NCBI RefSeq assembly: GCF_003054225.1
Contig: NZ_QBKQ01000005.1
Coordinates: forward strand, 1-64,000
Direction: 5' to 3'
DNA length: 64,000 bases
Origin: Christiangramia gaetbulicola
Lineage (GTDB): Bacteria; Bacteroidota; Bacteroidia; Flavobacteriales; Flavobacteriaceae
Positions 62,086-64,000 of this stretch are shown here, piece after piece. Positions within the stretch are counted from its first letter, which is position 1. Every line of letters starts with the position of its first letter. Below the pieces are notes generated by a model. That model was not told where the DNA came from and did no database searches. It saw only the letters and a list, made by a program, of their open reading frames with translations. The position numbers and the translations under genes are program-made.

Positions 62086-62198
62086 TGTGACCGGGTATTT
62101 TAGAGAAAATGTTTAAAGTTCTAATCGATATAAAAACAGGGACTTTTGGGTGCATCTTCTTTTTCAGAATATCTGAAAAATTCAGGTTTACAAAAAAA

Positions 62199-62864
62199 TT
62201 AAATTAGTTGCAGGTCTTTCATGATAGAAACCAAATGAGGATTTGTATTGGCATTGAATTCTTCACGTAGCTCCTTCAGTTTTTTTTCAATGGCACTTTT
62301 ACTACTTGGCTTGATGTTCTGACTTTTTAATTCCTGCTCTATTTGATCCTGGGTAAGACCATTGGCCAGGAACTTCACAATATTGATCTCAAAATCGTTT
62401 AAAGTCAGCACGTTATTCTGTTTCAGTATTTTGTCTATAGAAGGAGAATTATAAGTTTCACCTTTGCTCAAATGCAGGATTGCTTCTTTTAGCTCTCTTA
62501 GTCCGTTACGATCCTTGCAGACATAAGCATCTATGTTTCCAGAACCCCATAAATCTTTTACCGTTTGTGGATGATCTTCTATAGAATTCACAATTATTTT
62601 CAGCTCAGGAAATTCAGTTTTTAAAATGCTGATTAGTTCCTGTCCAGATTTAATCTTCTCTTCCCGGTGATCTTCTTTAAAAGAAAGATCACAGATAAGC
62701 AGATCGAAAGGTTCTTCATCCAGGGATGCTTTCTTGGCCAGGAGCCAGGCTTTGTCGCAATATTGCGCATGGACAGCTTCAGCAATATCGAGATCTTTCA
62801 ATACCGATGCTACAGCATGATTAATACTGTCCATATCTTCAGCCACTAATACTTTTTTAAACAT
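62199..62864 (-). CDS. NarL-type response regulator
   Basis: The 221-residue protein has a receiver domain (VLVAEDMDSIN; phosphorylated D59 in LLICDLSF). A C-terminal helical region follows from about residue 150, with LTLNDFEINIVKFLANGLTQDQIEQEL. This is a diverged LuxR-type HTH. It lies 8 bp after its likely kinase gene and is transcribed with it. Confidence 0.85.
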   Translation of the reverse strand: MFKKVLVAEDMDSINHAVASVLKDLDIAEAVHAQYCDKAWLLAKKASLDEEPFDLLICDLSFKEDHREEKIKSGQELISILKTEFPELKIIVNSIEDHPQTVKDLWGSGNIDAYVCKDRNGLRELKEAILHLSKGETYNSPSIDKILKQNNVLTLNDFEINIVKFLANGLTQDQIEQELKSQNIKPSSKSAIEKKLKELREEFNANTNPHLVSIMKDLQLI

Positions 62865-62872
62865 ACTGAAAG

Positions 62873-64000
62873 TTATAACGGAATCTGGATCAATATTTTA
62901 AATCCTTTACCCGGTTCTGTTTCAAAATTAAGTTTTCCTTTTATTGAAAAAATACGGTTTTCCATATTCTGGATCCCATTCCCCGATCTCAGGCTCTCAT
63001 TTGAAACCCCAACCCCGTTATCGGAATATTGAATTTTCAATAAATTCTTTTCTTCAGAAAATATGATGGCCACGAAACTTGCCTTGCTGTGTTTATTCAT
63101 ATTGATCATCATCTCCTGCAGAACCCTATAAAGAATGATCTTTTTCTCGGGACTAATGTTATTCCAGTTTATAGTTTCTTCACCCCTGAGAATAAGTCTC
63201 GTATTTTCTGAAATTGAAGAACTAAGCGTAGATACTAAATGAGGCAAATAATTAACTCCCATGGGAATACTGCTGTTCTCCCTGGAAATATTACGGGTAC
63301 GTTTATAAATATTTTCCAGTTTATCCATGGTATCATTTGGTGCAATATCCTGTATTCCGCTCATCACATTATAAACGTCATTGGCCAGCTCATCGTGGAT
63401 CTTTTTAGAGATACGTGTTTCTGTACGATGGGCTTCTAGGATCTTTTCTCTTTTATGCCTCTGCCTTAAATAGTAAAATCCGAATCCGCCGCTAACCAGG
63501 ATCAGCATTCCGCCCAGGGATAAAATGATGGTCTGGTTTTTTAATTTTTCAGATTCTAATTGTTGTTTTACAGACTCTGCCTGAAGCTGATCAATTTCTT
63601 GCTGTTTTTGTTCTTCATCTAGTTTGATCTTTGCAAAGAAATTCTTGGCCTTTAATTCAGCTACCCTTATACTGTCATTTAAATGGAGATATCTTTGGAT
63701 ATATTTTTCAGACTCCATTGGTTCTGAAATCCTTAACAGCTTTTCCAGAGCATTTAATTCCGAATTTTTACTATCATTTTGCCTGGCGGCCTCCAGAGCT
63801 TTTTTGGCATATTCTTTAGCCAGGGAAGGGGCTTTACTCAGGTAATATTCAGAAAGATGATTGTAACTAGAGGTTAGGCCATTTAGATCATTGTTTTTCA
63901 GTCTAATATCCAGTGATGTACTTAAATCATCTAATATATTAGCCGTTGAATCCTGCATCCATTTCGTGTAGGCCAGGTTGTCTATAAATCTAGCACGCGA
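62873..64000 (-). CDS. NarX-type sensor histidine kinase with TPR region (5' partial)
   Basis: The frame remains open to the window edge (reading SRARFIDNLAYTKW before the Met at 63958), so the N-terminus lies outside. The visible part has helical TPR-like segments (SLAKEYAKKALEAARQND), a coiled coil, one transmembrane helix (IILSLGGMLILVSGGFGFYYL) and a HisKA_3-like domain with the phosphoacceptor in ISKKIHDELANDVYN. A HATPase domain has NGVGVSNESLRSGNGIQNMENR. TPR-kinases of this type are common in Bacteroidota and probably sense envelope or protein signals. The partner regulator follows 8 bp downstream. Confidence 0.9.
   Translation of the reverse strand, partial: SRARFIDNLAYTKWMQDSTANILDDLSTSLDIRLKNNDLNGLTSSYNHLSEYYLSKAPSLAKEYAKKALEAARQNDSKNSELNALEKLLRISEPMESEKYIQRYLHLNDSIRVAELKAKNFFAKIKLDEEQKQQEIDQLQAESVKQQLESEKLKNQTIILSLGGMLILVSGGFGFYYLRQRHKREKILEAHRTETRISKKIHDELANDVYNVMSGIQDIAPNDTMDKLENIYKRTRNISRENSSIPMGVNYLPHLVSTLSSSISENTRLILRGEETINWNNISPEKKIILYRVLQEMMINMNKHSKASFVAIIFSEEKNLLKIQYSDNGVGVSNESLRSGNGIQNMENRIFSIKGKLNFETEPGKGFKILIQIPL

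Overview
The window looks like a chromosomal segment of a marine-type flavobacterium (Bacteroidota, Flavobacteriaceae; Gramella/Christiangramia-like is my inference from gene content, not a search). The evidence is a SusC/SusD pair, a type IX secretion sorting domain, many short lipoprotein signal peptides, LytS/LytTR pairs, a Lacal_2735-type small protein, an AT-rich base composition and weak Shine-Dalgarno sites. I saw no rRNA, tRNA, CRISPR array, transposase or phage gene.

Region by region. 1-1272: the 3' end of a secreted MopE-type calcium/metal-motif repeat protein with a C-terminal sorting domain. 1331-5347: an FtsX-type ABC exporter pair divergent from a TesA-like GDSL esterase, the same neighbourhood as ybbA-ybbP-tesA in Proteobacteria. 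5354-9761: lipoproteins, two paralogous membrane proteins, an M49-type peptidase and a fasciclin protein. 9955-20152: one long minus-strand operon of susC, susD, an SGNH hydrolase, a DASS carboxylate/sulfate symporter, a lipoprotein with a tandemly duplicated domain, and an alpha/beta hydrolase lipoprotein; a divergent membrane-anchored putative DNA-binding protein sits at its head. 21468-28714: PEP carboxykinase, a CDGSH protein, small proteins, a porin, an FAD oxidoreductase and a GH13 enzyme.

29015-46263 is the most coherent system: a molybdenum hydroxylase supercluster. An IorAB-type enzyme comes first, then a ModE-like DNA-binding protein without molybdate-binding domains, then a tight operon that should build the MCD form of the cofactor and sulfurate it: a cysteine desulfurase, XdhC, MocA-like cytidylyltransferase, MoaD, MoeB-rhodanese, MoaE, a MoaC-MogA fusion, MoaA, MoeA and a TauE/SafE anion permease. 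A PaoABC-type enzyme and two thioredoxin-fold proteins follow. A 28-bp palindrome resembling a ModE box lies directly before the first gene of the cofactor operon.

46384-60682 holds two paralogous modules, each a LytS-type kinase plus LytTR regulator convergent with a vanadium-haloperoxidase/PAP2-like lipoprotein. The second haloperoxidase paralog has lost two catalytic residues. A TonB-dependent receptor and two lipoproteins lie between the modules. 61073-64000: a Lacal_2735 protein, a secreted PepSY-like protein, and a NarL-type response regulator with its TPR-containing kinase, which runs off the window end.
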